Source: Stratiolaelaps scimitus (lineage: Eukaryota > Arthropoda > Arachnida > Mesostigmata > Laelapidae). From it: 64,000 nt of DNA. The stretch is taken from the NCBI GenBank assembly GCA_019614645.1, contig JABWDB010000006.1, positions 930,001 to 994,000 on the forward strand, in the 5' to 3' direction. Under the pieces are notes generated by a model, which made no database searches, was not told the DNA's origin, and was given only the letters and a program-made list of their open reading frames with translations. This document shows positions 48,410 through 61,810 of this stretch, piece by piece. Every line of letters begins with the position of its first letter. Position 1 is the stretch's first letter. Both the position numbers and the translations under genes were made by a program.

Positions 48410-51400
48410 GAAAGAGCATCAACAGCCGCGGCTTCGGCGTTGGTGCTGCTGGCGGCGGCAGAAGAAACGGTAGAAGAAATAATGCTGCCACCGCCATCGC
48501 TGCGGTCGCTGCTACAAAGCGGTTGCGGCGGCGCGGTGGTCGCGAGCGTCCTAGTTTTTGGGCCGCCGCCGCCATGCTCGCCTTCGTCGGCGAAGACGCG
48601 TCCGCCCGTCAGCTCACTCATACGAGGGCACACCGAACGCTCCTTCAGCTACGGAGACGAACGGAGCCCATGAAATCTTCTGCTCGAAAATCATCCCGAA
48701 TGCTGCCGGCGCCAATCGCCGCAGCGAGATACTTTTACCAGGTGGTAAACGCTCTGAAACCTCGCCGACAGTGCGGTGGCCCTCTCTCGCTCATGGCGCT
48801 TCCATGTTTCGACGTCAGGGTGTTGACAGACAATCACAACTACTACGGCCTAATATCCACCTATGCTAACAACGTAAGACCAGCACTGTCGAGTGCAATA
48901 GCAATATTCGACTCCCATGATCCATTATCCATCGATAGTCTAGCGGTAATTCTCACCGCTTTACTCAAGCGATACCTAGTGAACTCACGTGCCTGATGCT
49001 GCTGCCCGAGCTATTAGCATCTTCGGCAGCTAACCCTGATTGAGTCAGTTGAATTTGACGGACAATGCTTTTGTTCAAACGTCACCTTGTTGCTGGCTGA
49101 GCGGGTCTTCAGCATCGTGGACACGAGGATAAATGCAATGGCAACTAAGTGTCCTCAGTAAGTCAACCACACACACAACGCGAGCAAACGAAAAGCATAA
49201 CATAGACAATGCCATATATACGAAACCTTGTGAGCATACGAGCACACAGGGTGTGGTAACCTGCTTCCATAGCTGCGACCTTGGTGCTGGTGTGAACTTA
49301 TTTACGCTGGAATAAATAGGGCATGCAATGGCGTTTACGTAACGGTAAATTCGGGCGGTGATCACTGGCTTTGCCAGACGCTTCAGAAAATCGCACGAGC
49401 CTATGCACACCGTTCTCAGCTTTACAAAAGTAAATGTGTGTGTGTATGTGTGTGTGCGTATATGGTATTAGATAACAAGTATCAATGCGCTTGAGCGTAA
49501 TTGCTATTTGACGTAGCATGGGCTGATTTACAATTGCTCATGATTAATGCGGGAATTAATTGTCATCATTGTAATCACCCCGACCGAGTTCAGCTTCAGA
49601 AAAGCGGCAAACACTCACAACGACGCCGATGTCAATTATTTATCCACAGTATTTTTGCACAATACAAGGTTGGAGCCATTTCTCATTTCGTTAGGGATTG
49701 ATCAATTGCTTACTTTGTTTTTGATAACAATGATCGCGGAAACAAGCCCAACCTTAACCCGGAAGATTTGAAAAATTCGGCACAACAGAAGGGGCATCGC
49801 TGCTTGGCGTAACCGTTGACTGAAATCGGTGACGGAACCTTGTCCAAATTAAACGTCATTCGAATTTCTCTCACATATATTATACAGGACGAAATATAGT
49901 ATACTACGCGAAACAATTATTCAAGCTTAGCTATTAATAATGATTATGGCCGTTAGCATTGCAGTGGGTTGTGTGATTGATGCGATTACTATATTATATT
50001 CAGAGTGGCACGTGTCTACAGCTATAACACATTGGTTGAGCTTTCACTTGAATACAACATTAATTATTAAATACAGACTTAGCGAAGTTATTACATAACA
50101 CATTCGAACAAAAAAAAGCAGCACAACATAACAGTTAATTAGTTCAGATATGAAAAGAGGCCAACGCACAGAGATATCCACTGATGCAGATGGTTGACTG
50201 CCTGTCAAGGTGAACCCAAACGTCCTCTTGCCCCGTTCGCATAAAAAAAAATGTATTATTATGATGATGATGATGATGATTATTATTATTATTATTATTA
50301 CGGTCAGTTGCTCTGACACGTAACGTGGGTATCACACTTCCTATGTTGTGGCATCCGAGCATTTCGGCTGAAATTTGAAATGGGGGACCAACCCGCAGGG
50401 GGATAGCGATCTGTCGTGATCGTACCGGAGTGCCCGACAGCGCCAGAAGCTCAGAACAGGGCCGCCGCCAACGAAAAGAACGCCGCAAAATCGTTCATCA
50501 GGAGCGCAGCAACGCACTTCACGCTGCTGAACGACACGTAGATATATCTCGCGACAGGCCGCCAGAGTCGCCGCGAGCCAACTGTGGGAAATCTAACGAG
50601 TGGGAAATGTGTTTTCCGCAGCAAAATCTTCGACATCACAACGCTCGAGGCCTTTCGAATAAAGTGTGTTTCGGGCGGCGGCGGCGGCAGCGACGGCGCA
50701 TACACCCGCTCGTCAGCAGCATAGCAAATAGGTTGATTTATTTAATAAAACCTTTGGCAGTGCTTCTTTGGACCATGCCAGCCTATTCAGATCGCTCGAA
50801 CAAGCGAAAACTACAGCGAAATGAGTGACTAAAATATGTCGTTTTGTCATAAAATGCTTGTTTAATTACGCCGAACCTATTCGCAGGATAGCAGACCAGT
50901 CGCCAGCCGGACGAGATAGATGTCCTGCCATGAGGCAATATCATGGCATAAGTCTTTTTCGCCCAGAAATTTGATTTCCCTGAAGTCAATCAGAGTCAGG
51001 TTGTGTGGCATCGAGCACGTGGAGTAAATGTGTAGAGATGAAAAGAAATCGTTATTATACTGATGGTTATTAATAATAATTAATAATAATAATAATGATT
51101 ATACTAATAACATGGTCGCAAATGTGCTGTTAGCGGTTAGTTAACGGTTAACTGCATTTGTTATCTAATGAGTTTGTCGCACACGTCATCACAGGCCGAC
51201 TATGCAAATGTGGCGAGCTGGCGATATCGTATTGTACCTCGCCACGTTGAAGGTTTACCCCGGCGAGAATCGAGTTAAAAGTAACAAATATCGCGGCGTG
51301 TTTTCCTTTGTAATCTCGGCTTAATTGCTGTCCGAAATTTCAATTCTACGACATGCGTGGACACGTGTCGCGTATCGCTTCGCTTTTAAACCTAAGATTT

Positions 51401-52868
51401 AGAAAACACTTAAGCACCACTGGTTGCGTGTATTGACAATGTCATTGCTCGTGTGTTGTAACATAATACCCGCTGTGTATTAATGGCGTGTATGTATATC
51501 TGATAGAACAGAAACACAGGAGCCAAAAAAAACCCATTGGTCGACGTAAGAAGAACAAGAAAAATCAAGAAACTGAAAATCAAAACAAAATCCGCGTCGT
51601 GATGGCCAACAACATCATGGGAAACGTGCACCAACAGCTTCGACACCACTTTTGTGCTGTTTTTCAAGCGGCAACGCTCAGTTCAATTGAGATAACCCTT
51701 CAACGACCCTCTTCGCTTGTTACTTCGACAAGTGTCCTTGAATTCTACAGATATGTGCGTATTTACATTGGGGTCATTTAGTCGAAGATGGTCGTTTATA
51801 TAGAATTATTCGCCCAATGACCTCCTCAAAATAGACCAGCCTTCTATTAGGCTTTTCATATAGTGTGTGTGAGTGTGTATGCTGTTTTTTTCTTGGGAAT
51901 GAAGGCACGAGACAACGTATAACCTTATGTTTTATCTTCCGAATTGGATTCCCCTCACGGACAAATACCCTTGCGGTCTATTCCGTTAGACGAGGGTCGC
52001 CCGCATCCCCACCGTGGTTTTGGTAGTGGCATTTTCAGACATACGCTGCGGCTAACCCTATTGTACGTTTTCGAAACTCAAAACCAACAAGTGATGGGCT
52101 CGAATCAGCCCCGTTCCTTACAAATCATTGCACATGGGCACACGGTGGCAAAACAACTCATATTCACTTGTCTGTCTCATTGTAGAATTCGCGTAAGCGT
52201 CAAGTCGACAAGCAGACGAAGAACGCAGTTCGAATCGGAGACGACCAAAAAAGAAGGCGACGTTCACAATGTCCAACAAAAAAAAACGCGTTCGCAAAGT
52301 CACCGGATACCTTTCTGGGTAGACCACAACAGCTGACAGAGGCCCACACGACGGACGGCGGTTCATTAGAGAACCGAAAGAAAAAAGTGTCGCTTGAAAG
52401 AAGAGAACTTGCCAACAAGAAAACCGGAAGCTGTTGAAAATGTCTTGCCTGTTTCCGTCCTGCGGGTGGGGGGAGGATTGAGCCTCGAGCCGACGGCGAA
52501 TAAAGTGAATAATCTAATGATAGCAATAATAATAGCAATAATATAATGGTATCTGTAGGAATATATATATATATAGGTTTTATTCAGAATACGTACAACT
52601 TGTCTGTACTTATCATTGGCTAGCATTTGAAGTAGGAATAAGGCAGTTGTCTTCATTTGAAAACGTGGTTCATTTTACGTTTGAAAAGCGAAATGCATTG
52701 TCACCACTATAAAATCACTAACGGTGGTCAATGGCCTCTTAATCGAATGCTAACCTGCACGTATAAGATATATTCTATTAAGTTGAAATTCGCAAATTAC
52801 TCCAACTGAGTGGGGCGGGGAGGTTCGTGGTACATGTGCTAGCGCGCACGTGTTCTCACAACAGGTAC
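47936..52868. other. No confirmed gene
   Basis: Contains (TA)n at 48374, GCC/GCT triplet-rich sequence at 48.4-48.6 kb and ATG/ATT triplets at 50.25 and 51.07 kb. The longest open frame in the right half (48265-48996, +) crosses the TA array and triplets and is probably accidental. Confidence 0.4.
48374..48406. repeat. (TA)n microsatellite
   Basis: About 15 TA units. Confidence 0.95.
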
Positions 52869-53037
52869 CTTTAAAGCTTCAGCATATATGAATATAAATA
52901 CAATATTCAGATGGTCATCGGCCTCTAAGTCGGGCCCCTGATCATCACAACCCGTGATCGTTTGAGACGTCCCGGTAGCGTACAGATCGCCCGTCTCATC
53001 CCTTGCTGGCCCAGTCAATACCATCAGGTGATTATCG
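52869..53037 (-). CDS. Candidate internal exon, unknown gene
   Basis: 169 nt between a strong acceptor (CATCCCTTCTCTCTTGACAG) and AAAG|GTACCT. Only one frame is open (phase 2 in, 0 out): DNHLMVLTGPARDETGDLYA, then TGTSQTITGCDDQGPDLEAD and DHLNIVFIFIYAEALK. An earlier donor (ATT|GTATTT) is possible. The content is acidic; the family is not recognised. It may belong with the candidate exons at 43 or 53.8 kb, or be a 5' UTR exon of the cadherin. Confidence 0.35.
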
Positions 53038-53406
53038 CTGTCAAGAGAGAAGGGATGACGACGCACAAAAAACAATATCCACCCAGTCTGCTGGTTTAAT
53101 CGTCTGCATGCACATGTTGCTGACCTGCTCATAACCGATAGCAACAACATAACATACTTATGTATTGTCAATAATTAGCGCACAGCCAGCAAAAGAGCAG
53201 ATCAAGCGACAGAGGCGTACGGCTGACGTCTGCCATGGTTGACCTTCCATTGCAGGACCCATCTGTTCAATCGTTCGGGGTCAACCAGTTCAGCATTCCG
53301 CTATCGGCTAAGCGTGTACCACCGTGTATACGCATTATCAAGATTATATAACATCGCCAATATACCATCCCCTCGACATCATAATCAGCATCATTCATGT
53401 CATGTA

Positions 53407-53426
53407 ACACACACACACACACACAT
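53407..53426. repeat. (CA)n microsatellite
   Basis: Ten CA units. Confidence 0.9.
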
Positions 53427-53741
53427 ATCGACCGACGCCAAATCATCAGAAGCAGCATCAGTGGGCGATCAGCGGGCGATTTATCCTCGGGGTACTACGT
53501 AAGCGGGTCTAGGTCCCGTTATGGATGCTGTGTTTCCTTCACAATCGGCCATGCAGTCACCGTCACTGCCAATGTCTCGAACGCATGCATCGACGACTGA
53601 TATCGCTTATCAAGTGGCCGCTGATCAAGTCCGCTCGTGGACGGAATCGCTCAAGCTTTTTCCAGACAAGCTTAGCCAGGCGTTCAGCTGACCCCGACCC
53701 AGCGATCGTTTTTGTCGCCGTTGCAAGTGATGTACTGCTCC

Positions 53742-53941
53742 TTAGATTTGGTCTGCTTCCTCGATAGGGAAAAGGCGAGGCGTTTGGGAGTGTTGACGCC
53801 GCTCGGGGTCGCGCGTTATCGTTGTTATGTAACCTCGTCGGTTCGACCTCTTCGGTGTCACCTTCAGTTCTTCCCCTGCAGCCAACAATGCACTGACAGC
53901 AGCGTATGAAGGTCTGCTGGGAGAATTGCGATGGGACAATT
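53742..53941 (-). CDS. Candidate exon with stop, unknown gene
   Basis: After TTCGCCTGTGCAG the frame reads LSHRNSPSRPSYAAVSALLA, AGEELKVTPKRSNRRGYITT and ends PRLFPIEEADQI with TAA at 53744-53742. A donor-like AAG|GTGACA inside (after EELK) could end the exon earlier. Tail-like composition; another frame of the same stretch is open too, so coding status is uncertain. Confidence 0.22.
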
Positions 53942-54939
53942 CTGCACAGGCGAACCCCATTTATGATACGTTTCATGGATGGAGGATATTGTGATGTAAT
54001 GAGAGAGAGAGAGAAGCTAACGGTAACAGCCCACTGGGAGATTATACCGAACCTGTATCACCAATAGATTTACCAGTTACGCTGGTGACACATACGTGGT
54101 TACTTGGAACCGTTATAGCACGCACACATTGCAGTATTCGCTTAGTAGTGATATCTGAAACCTTAACTGATATCGCAACTGGTTACAGGAAGAAAACTAG
54201 TCCACCTGTGGTCATGGCGTAGAGCCAAATGTCGACAAAATTAAGTTGAGAATTGCATTCTGTTTCACTATATTCTACAGTGTTATACAATACAGTATGT
54301 AATGACGGTGATTGGTCACCTAGATTAATCATTCAGATCATCTTTCCGCGGGCAATCGCATAGGAATTTACTCTTCCTGAACGCGACGGCTTAGCTTCTT
54401 GTGGCAACGCCGCACGAAATTAAAACCGAATGAAAAAGATCATTCTGGTCTCTTGGTCGTAAGTAGAAATGGTTGAATACGATAACCACGATAGACCGTC
54501 AATATATGCCTCGTCCTTAGCACATATATTAGTGTATCTTCGTCAGTTACCCATTACGATGACTCTCAGCCGTTGCTCGAGTTGCCTAATGATAAGTAGG
54601 ATTCGTGGAACTGGTGTGCTTCGCCGTGCTGTAAATTGAAATAACCCTGGGTCAACATCCACGAGTGATCTTTCCTTGCCAGTCAGTCGCTATCTGCAAT
54701 ACTAACCGTTGCCGGCCGAGTCGCTTTGATGACAACCTTTGGTCTTGGCAACAGTTGCTTCTTGCTTGCCAGAGGGCATCGCGTCTAAGCATATCGCTTC
54801 TAAACCACGTTACGGTACGGCATCCGACGTCCATTCCGTTCTGTCAGAATCTCAAACTTCTGCTGCTTAATGAGCAGAAACAGAAACTGCTGTACATTTT
54901 TCATTCATTGTTGCCGCCACAGCTTTGTTACTAAACCGT

Positions 54940-54967
54940 GTATATATATATATATATATATATATAT
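54940..54967. repeat. (TA)n microsatellite
   Basis: About 14 TA units. Confidence 0.95.
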
Positions 54968-55307
54968 CCAAAAACCTGTTAGGTGATTACCTCCACATCA
55001 TTAGCATGACGATTGGCCAGTCATCATCACCACCATTAGTAGGAGCATGGTCGCCCTTCGGTGTCGTCGAGAAGATGCTGAATCTGGCTGATAGCGACGA
55101 TGCTCTTCTATTTATCAAGGACGAGAACCGACGGACGGACGGACGGACACGGTCATCCATCCATCCATCCGTCCGTTCATCCGTTCATTCGACCGATCGA
55201 CCGACTAAGAAATGGATCAGCAGAAGAAAGTGACAGATATGACAGAAATGGCACGACGCAACCAGACAGAAACAGACAGAAAGAAACAGCGAACGGACGA
55301 ACGAGAG

Positions 55308-55308
55308 C

Positions 55309-55335
<27 letters not shown>
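55308..55335. repeat. (GA)n microsatellite
   Basis: A run of GA units, about 28 bases. Confidence 0.9.
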
Positions 55336-55343
<8 letters not shown>

Positions 55344-56336
55344 CGACGACGTATACAAGTGATGGTTATTCTGGTCGTATTGGAAGAAGCGCTCGTAGAA
55401 GCAAGTCTACCACTGCCAGTTGTAATATTAGTTGCTGTAGAAGTAGACTTGCTGTCGTCGTCGTCGTCGCCGTTGCTGTTGTTGCTTTTGGCATTTGCTG
55501 CAGCGATAGTGACCGTCTGTCCCGGTCCCCTTGAAACGCCATCAGTGTCTGCCGCCGCTGTTACAGCTACACCAGGTTGAAGCGGCAATCACACAGAGAG
55601 CGTATAGCTGTTGGAAAATCCCCCCCTATCTCTCTCTTTATCTCTCTGGCTCTCTCTGTGTTTGTCGTCTGTCTGCTTCGTCATCGGCTGTGTGTTCTTT
55701 TCTCTTTCGTTTTTCTGCTCTACCCTATCCGTTCATCTACGGCACCAAAGCGAATATATTTATAATGGAGGCATTCCTGTCGAATTTGTCCGACTTCGGC
55801 GGTCATTGCCGGTAGAGATGGCGGGACGGACGCTTCGCAGGAGGTTTCCCTCTGCAGGAGAGTCCGCTTGGTCGACCGACTTCTTCAGCAGCTGCTGCTG
55901 TTGCTGCTGCCGTTCACTGGTCGACAGACAGCAGCCGTATGGAGCTGCACTGTACCGCAGTCCATTCCATTTCACTCCTATGCATTGCTGCCTGTTAGCG
56001 CTCCGAGCGTCTCTGTGGTGTTTGTGCAATGGGACGCGAGGGGGGATGCGCTGGCACTATCGGGGACCAGAGAGGTAACGCCACTTCGTCAACGGCAGCC
56101 GACGCATCCGAACGACTCTCAATTCCATACCAAGCAAGAGAGGAAGACAGAGAGAGAGCGAGAGAGAGAGAGATGATGTGGGACCTCGTCTTCCACCGAC
56201 GGACGTACGGACCCACTGCTGCTGTGGCTGCAGCTTGCCAAACCCTCGGTTTCGAGCATCAGCAGCAGGAAACGGTATTTAGGTGACGTCGCGACCCCGA
56301 AAGTTGCCCTGTCGGGCTGTTTGTCTGTCGTTGTGC

Positions 56337-56357
56337 AGCTAGCTAGCTAGCTAGCTG
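56337..56357. repeat. (AGCT)n self-complementary tetranucleotide
   Basis: Five AGCT units; each unit is a palindrome. Confidence 0.9.
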
Positions 56358-57018
56358 GTTGTAGACAAGCACATTGGCGGCGGCGGCGGCGGTCTGTGTG
56401 TCCATGCGACGATGACACAGACGGCGGTCGCGGCGATCTTCTCCACAGGACGTCAGCATGGTGGGTGTGCACTTCGCTACGCATGTATTCGTATGCCTGT
56501 AGCTATAACCACGGCGTGAAGACTTCGTTTTCGTTTTTTTTTTTTTGGCGGCCGCTGTGCCGGCAACCGCGCTCTCGTTCGGAGCTTCAATCGTTCTTCG
56601 CTTTCTTCTGTTTGAGCGAACGATCAAGCCAGTGAGCGCCTCGACGGCCAAGGCAGCAGCGGTGGCGGCGGCGACGGCAGAATATCTTCTGCGAAAATCC
56701 TCGTTTTCTCCTGACGCTGAGCGAATGAAACGAGTCGTCTCCATCTTTTCATTTTCCGTTACAACCAAGCAACGAATCCGCCATCACCGGCCCATACCGT
56801 TACTACAACGACTGCTACTATTTACCTCGATTCTTCCCACTTCGTCTTTAACAGAATGTTATCCATACAGAGAGTGTTCGCTATCGGCGTTGTGACACTG
56901 CAGAGGATAGCTGACAGCAACAAGAACAACAACTTTCCGCAGCGATCGCGTATATTAATGGTGGTTGTTACAATAGTGGTCAACAGCCAATAGCAGGTAC
57001 TGCAGAGCTTTGCTTAGC

Positions 57019-57081
57019 AGAAATTCGTATGGTACACTTTGGTCAGGAGTATCCTGACCAAAGTGTACCATTAGAATTTCT
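57019..57081. repeat. 63-nt inverted repeat, 30-bp arms
   Basis: Arms 57019-57048 and 57052-57081 match at 28 of 30 bases, including a perfect inner 20 bp (ATGGTACACTTTGGTCAGGA), with a 3-nt loop (GTA). Confidence 0.95.
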
Positions 57082-57180
57082 CTCTCAGAAATACGGTAAG
57101 CCCTTGTGTTTAGCGCTACTCATATTCGAATGAGATATATTTATACATAAAGACCTACTTATATTTGTATAGACGTATAC

Positions 57181-57183
<3 letters not shown>

Positions 57184-57234
<51 letters not shown>
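57184..57234. repeat. (TA)n microsatellite
   Basis: About 25 TA units. Confidence 0.95.
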
Positions 57235-57238
<4 letters not shown>

Positions 57239-58241
57239 ACACGTTTATGGAACCAATGCCAATGCCTGCCCGACTGATGATCATCAATTATTTTCTTTGC
57301 CGATGCTATGGACGTCTGATGCTAATCTCAAACACACTCCCCACTCTTCGTTGAACGTCCAACACCGAGCAACGGCAACGCCGCCAGACTGCGTTCGATT
57401 TTTGCAGTCACTCTGGTGGTGCCCTAGAAAATTTCGTATTTTCCATTATTTCTGTTCGAAGTCATTCGCCGTTCGTGCCATTGGCTTCGGATATAATTTC
57501 TTCTCTTCTCATTTTTCAATTAAAATTCCTTTTTAGTTGGATCTGCACAAGAGGGAGAGAGAGATGGAGAGACGGGAAGACCGCCCAACGGGAGGGGACC
57601 TAGTTACTGCGGTAGGCGACCAATTTGAACAGCATAGAGTTCAAGTGTAGTTAAATGCACCTCCATTAAAAACAAAGAAATCAACGGATGGTGGTAAACG
57701 CACGATCTGAAAAAGACTAGCCGATCCGGACCGTGCAATTCGTACAGTATCGCGTAGTTTATTCCATATGTTTGTGCAAATAAATTGTTTACTTCGCGAA
57801 GACGACAATGGCTGGCAGTAAAAATGAGATGGTGCAAAGCTTTTTCGAGCCGATGACGCCAATACCTTTCAATCGAGGCTCGCGATCCCACGAAACACAG
57901 CAATACCATCTGAATTTACTGCTGCGGTGCTAGCGTGGAATAACCATCTCATGGTTTCTCATTACTAAAAACCACTTTTCATTTCATTGGTGCCACGAAT
58001 GTTCTTCATTCGTCTCAGTTGCAATTTTTTTCGGAGCATTTTTTTAGAGGTTTAGTTTTTCCGAATTTTTCATCTATCGCAATGAACAAATAGGTTTTTT
58101 TTCGCTGCGAAATTTCGCGTTCCTATAAATAAGCATCGCCTTATGCAAATACGAACAAGCACAGAGATGAGTTACTAAGCAACAATATTGACTGATTCTG
58201 AGGGACAAGTACAAAGCTTCAATGATGTCCTTTCCTATGGT

Positions 58242-58293
58242 GTTGATGGATGCCACTATATATATATATATATATATAGTAGCATCCATCAAC
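58242..58293. repeat. 52-nt near-perfect palindrome with TA core
   Basis: Two 26-bp halves (GTTGATGGATGCCACTATAT...) with one mismatch and no loop. Confidence 0.95.
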
Positions 58294-61200
58294 AAGTTGA
58301 TGACTGCCCCAGAACAGAACGATGTTTCATGCTGCTGACACATTCATCACCGAACATTCACCGAATCAGAGCACTGATCGCTATCGTTCCCAATGACAAG
58401 GCGCGGTAGGGCGAAGCAGATATGCTATTCTATTATCTGCTATTATTATTTACTGCTGTTCGCGTCGCTCTCGCCGACGCTGCTTCTGACATCTGCTTCG
58501 CCCCAAGCCTCCCCCCGCCCGCCCGCGCCCGCGCCGACTTCACCCATTGATCCTCACTAAATCAGCCAAAGCACCGCATCGCTCAGCCCGTGGTCGAGTT
58601 GCTGCTGATGCAGAATAACCATATTCGTAACAGCATCAGAGAATACAGCGAGACTTACATTGTGACAAGAACGGCAGCCGCAGAAAGCGTCCTTGGGTCG
58701 GAACAGCGCAGTCAAAGTGCACTGAATCTCACTCATATAATAGCATTGCTCTAAAGCAGCACCATGGGCAGCGCGAGGCGAACGACAATCGCAAAATGTT
58801 TATTTGCCTCCGTCCGTTTGTCCATCCTACTGAAAGTCCATTCGCACTTAAGAGCCATAGCAAGCTCGTATGATCGAATGACGAGTGAACATCGCCCTGT
58901 TCATATAGTGGTGGCCGAAACACGAGGGGGACACTTGCTTGGGGACGAGTTCAGAAAATAGTACGTCACACTGATGCAGCTAATTCGTTCGAGGAGCAGC
59001 CGTTGGGACGAGCCGGTCGGGCCATAAGGTGCCCCGTGGCGCCGCTTGCCTATAATGATGGAGGTGTATTTCGTATTGTATTGTATCGGTGTTGAATGTC
59101 GGCACACGAAGCCCAATTTCACCGAATAATACCCATATTTTGCCTGAGTTGTCTGTCGTACATCAACTAGAGCTACCCCCATTAACACCGCATGCACGAG
59201 CGCACCCACACGTGCCCACAGTGATGGTTCCAAACTCCCTGAGCCCGATTGGGATTGGATATCATCCACTAAGCAGCTCTGGTGATGGAACAGTTGTTGC
59301 CTGCTGTTGATGATACTGTTGATGTTTCGCTGCTGCTGCTGTTGCGGGCCAGTGTTCGGCGCTCGTCGGGTTCATCGTGGCCATGCGTCCGCGCTCACTG
59401 AGCAGTTGTCAACTGGCAAAACAAACGGATGCCCTCTGTCCACGAACGCCGTTGCAGGGGATAGGGGGACAGCATGGGGCAACGTTGTGAAACAAACCGT
59501 TCCTCTGTTTTCAGACGATGATCATCATCTGTTCATAGGATAGATATTCAGATCGGGACGGTGGCGGCGGCGGCGGAGCGACGATGACCGCGGCCACGAT
59601 GGCGATTATGGCGATTGTGATTATGCGGGAGACCCGTGCAGTTAGCGAAACCCCCAATTAATATAGGCAGGGAGCACTATAGCTAGCTAGATCCATTTTG
59701 TCAGCTTCCAACTTAACTGACATAGCAAAATTTACGACCGCTCGAGAATCACCGGTGCAGAAGCACTTTTAGCCTTGGATAATTAGTGCGAACCCCTTGA
59801 TCTTCGTCTGCGCACTGGCCTTTCATCGTAGTCATCTCTGCGTGAAGGTACTAATGAAAATCGAAGGATAGCTATTTGGTGTGAAAAACAGCGATTCGGT
59901 TCCGTCGACACCAATGAGTTGAGGACGTGTGGGTTAGGTGTTGAAGGATTGTTGAAGTCACAAAAAACCAGTGGTGAGTTACCACAACAAAGACAAGTGA
60001 TAATCACCCCAGCTTGATTGTGCCGTAGTAATTACAGATATTCGATCACTATCAGGTTTACCGGAGAAAAGCTGGCGCTTAATTTAGTCGAAGACTTCTC
60101 ATATATCTTGATATTTCTCACTTGTTTACCCAACGGACCCCAGTTTTTAGCTGAGACATTGGGTAGCATAGTAAGAAATGGCGTAATCGCGTGATAAGTT
60201 GATTGCGCCTCGAACCGTTGCCCACTTTAGGAACCCTTCCAACATGCAGCTTTCTAAAGGTGCACATCAGAACTTTGCACAAGTGTCCAGCTCAAATGCC
60301 ATGTGAAAATAGTAAAGACAGCATCGTTTTGTACAGCTCGTAGCGTTGCCACGTTAAATTCACACGTTCTAGATGGTAGATTTACATGGTGATGAATGAT
60401 AGCGGTGAATTTTGTCTTCTTCTTCTTTGTGTTGTTATTGTGCGCTCAGGGCTGCATGCTAGATATTTACTGTCTCATCGTTTGGGACCACAGGTGTTAT
60501 CTCCGAAGAGGGTCCACCGTCTACCGCAGCTTGAGTCACATCAGCTCATCTCTTATCTCATTCATGTTGTCAATTGTCGAAAGCAACAATGTCAACGATT
60601 AAAATCCCACGACGGCTCGTCATGTTCTGTCATTGTCGTCGAAGTCGTTGTGGTCCAACCACAGATCTCCATTGGCGGGCATCCACAAACAGCACCTGCA
60701 TCTGGCCAATCGATGATTGGATGGTATTGGTATTTTACGACTGGGCCGTCTTCAGGCTGCCACTCGGCGACATTCCGGCTATTCCGGCCACAACAGCCAC
60801 CACCACCGCCGCCGCCGCAGCCAGATAAGAATATCTCTGGCGATACTAATCAACTGGTGAAACAATAATTCGGCTTTATTTTCAATAATCCACTAGTGAT
60901 TATGCTATATCAATAATACACAAACGTCCCGGGGACACCATTATCGAGCACCGTGGAGCGTCGTGGCATTACACACGTACAACCTGCTCATATCTCCTCG
61001 CGTGAATCCGACCTGGTGTCGATCTTCGGCAGCTATCGATGCCGTTAGCTGCCGCTGCTGGCAGCTGCTATGAAGCTGAATACTCGCGATACGAAGCGTC
61101 GCGCACATTTCTCGCTTTTGATAGGATAGCATAGCTTGGATAACTACCAATATACAGAATACCTCATATGACATTTGCCATCGTCGCCACCAGCACTAGC

Positions 61201-61766
61201 AGTACAACAATTACGGCGACGACTACTATTCTCACTGTGGTAATAAGCGATGCCTTTGATCGCCATCGTGGGCTGGTGAAATTCGCCATCGAATGACAAT
61301 AAAAGTCGTTTCGTTGTTTAGTCACACGCCCCCCCCCATTTGTCTCCTCCTGATTTTTAGACGTCGTCGGAGACGATGTCACATCGACCGGTATCGTGGC
61401 GTTCTCATCGCGTCGATAACATTTACAAATCTATCTAGTGATTGCTAATGTTATTATTACCTCAAATACCACCACTAGAACTACAAGCACTTGTGATGTG
61501 TTATTATTGCCACTGATACTTAAGTTATCTAAGGTGCGAGCCGACGCTTCAACAGCGCCTGCCTTCAAGCAAAACATGGTGCGAGCTGGCTGCCGTTGCT
61601 CCCCGGCCTTACCATCAGGTCACCACCCATCAGCAGCAGCAGTTTTAGCGTCAAGAACGGTAGCAGCAGCAGCAATGGTGTTATAGTCGTATAGAGCAAA
61701 ACACGTCATCCACGTCGGCGTAAGAGTCATTTGAGTATTGGAGATAATAATGGTACTTCTTCTGCT

Positions 61767-61769
<3 letters not shown>

Positions 61770-61806
<37 letters not shown>
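61770..61806. repeat. (TA)n microsatellite
   Basis: About 18 TA units. Confidence 0.95.

Positions 61807-61810
<4 letters not shown>

Larger units (their letters stand above)
53942..57018. other. No gene seen; GA- and triplet-rich
   Basis: (TA)n at 54940, (CGGA)n and (CATC)n at 55.13-55.18 kb, (GA)n at 55310 and 56150, (CTG)n at 55.9 kb, (AGCT)n at 56337 and GGC triplets at 56.38 kb. (GA)n clusters can act as promoter-proximal elements in arthropods, but no start site is visible. Confidence 0.4.

Noticed and set aside
48265..48996. 243-codon plus-strand open frame, the longest in the right half
   Set aside because: It runs through a (TA)n array (Ile-Tyr repeats) and GCC/GGC triplets and has no domain or splice context.
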